A stretch of DNA of 14,582 nucleotides from Deltaproteobacteria bacterium. GTDB lineage: Bacteria; Desulfobacterota; DSM-4660; Desulfatiglandales; HGW-15. A program made the translations under genes and the position numbers. The DNA is taken from contig JAFDHB010000089.1 of NCBI GenBank assembly GCA_019308985.1, positions 1-14,582 of the forward strand, read 5' to 3'. Below are positions 14,352 through 14,582 of the stretch, in pieces; position 1 is the first letter of the stretch; the number at the start of each line of letters is the position of its first letter. The notes below the pieces were generated by a model, which was not told the origin of the DNA, ran no database searches, and was given only the letters and a program-made list of their open reading frames with translations.

Positions 14352-14582
14352 TTACTTCGGTGTGGGAACGGCATCCAATCCCAGGGATGCCGGCTCTGTC
14401 GCCAATGCTTGGTTGTTCAAATCATCATGTGTGGGATATCCGCCCAGTGGATCAGCCGATCCCTCAGGTGTCGTCCTGGTGGGGAACTTGAACCTCTTGA
14501 TGCTGCCATCACGGAACTTGACCGTCCACATAATGTCTTCAGAGCCCCTTAACGGTGTGGCACTGGCTCCCATAGGTATGAA
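14352..14582 (-). CDS. aprB: APS reductase beta subunit, C-terminal 76 residues (cut by window edge)
   Basis: AprB is the ferredoxin-like subunit with two 4Fe-4S clusters that delivers electrons to the flavin of AprA. Only the C-terminal 76 residues are present, beginning FIPMGASATPLRGSEDIMWT and open to the window edge; the cluster-binding half lies outside. The visible part is the beta-stranded section PLRGSEDIMWTVKFRDGSIKRFKFP followed by a long irregular tail, RTTPEGSADPLGGYPTHDDLNN onwards, the arm that wraps around AprA in known AprBA structures. The internal ATG at 14573 is not a start, since the family sequence continues upstream. aprA follows after 20 bases, so the two form one unit. 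Confidence 0.95.
   Translation of the reverse strand, partial: FIPMGASATPLRGSEDIMWTVKFRDGSIKRFKFPTRTTPEGSADPLGGYPTHDDLNNQALATEPASLGLDAVPTPK

Noticed and set aside
1..14582. Mobile element, CRISPR array, prophage or defence system
   Set aside because: No transposase, integrase, regularly spaced repeats, terminal inverted repeats or defence-family proteins were seen. All sizeable genes are metabolic or housekeeping in type.

Overview
The window looks like chromosome of a dissimilatory sulfate reducer, most likely a Desulfobacterota (deltaproteobacterial) bacterium. The evidence is the electron route to adenylylsulfate (APS) reductase on the right: aprB (5'-truncated by the window edge), aprA, qmoA, qmoB and qmoC, all on the minus strand. 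The left edge holds a bacterial tRNA-Thr/Tyr/Gly/Thr-tuf cluster. I cannot assign a genus.

Layout. 1-817 (minus): promoter, tRNA-Thr(TGT), tRNA-Tyr(GTA), tRNA-Gly(TCC), tRNA-Thr(GGT), then the start of tuf, in the same order as the E. coli thrU-tyrU-glyT-thrT-tufB unit. 818-1495: about 680 bases with no supported gene. 1496-1825 (plus): a small two-helix membrane protein with a charged tail; its membrane half reminds me of magnetosome protein MamI. 1826-2061: convergent gap with a strong GC hairpin. 2062-2478 (minus): ndk. 2770-4330 (plus): two overlapping tandem paralogs of the YkgJ cysteine-cluster family. 4327-5094 (minus): a SEC-C zinc-motif protein with an HExxH motif, sharing a CTAG stop overlap with the second YkgJ gene. 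5220-5489 (minus): an 89-residue four-cysteine zinc-ribbon-like protein just downstream of qmoC. 5536-10287 (minus): qmoC, qmoB and qmoA, in transcription order A-B-C. 10420-12123 (minus): full-length electron-transfer-flavoprotein:quinone oxidoreductase (ETF-QO). 12124-12447: spacer with several hairpins, including a terminator for aprBA. 12448-14582 (minus): aprA and the 3' half of aprB.

How the genes work together. Sat (not in the window) makes APS, AprBA reduces it to sulfite and AMP, and the membrane QmoABC complex passes electrons from menaquinol towards AprBA. The unusual point is the ETF-QO gene between aprA and qmoA. ETF-QO feeds electrons from acyl-CoA dehydrogenases into the quinone pool, so fatty-acid or aromatic-acid oxidation may be genetically linked here to sulfate respiration. 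The apr terminator and nearby hairpins suggest ETF-QO and qmoABC form a transcription unit at least partly separate from aprBA.

I saw no mobile element, CRISPR array, rRNA or defence system. No wholly new system is evident; the best leads are the ETF-QO placement, the MamI-like small protein, the zinc-ribbon protein after qmoC, and the YkgJ/SEC-C cluster.
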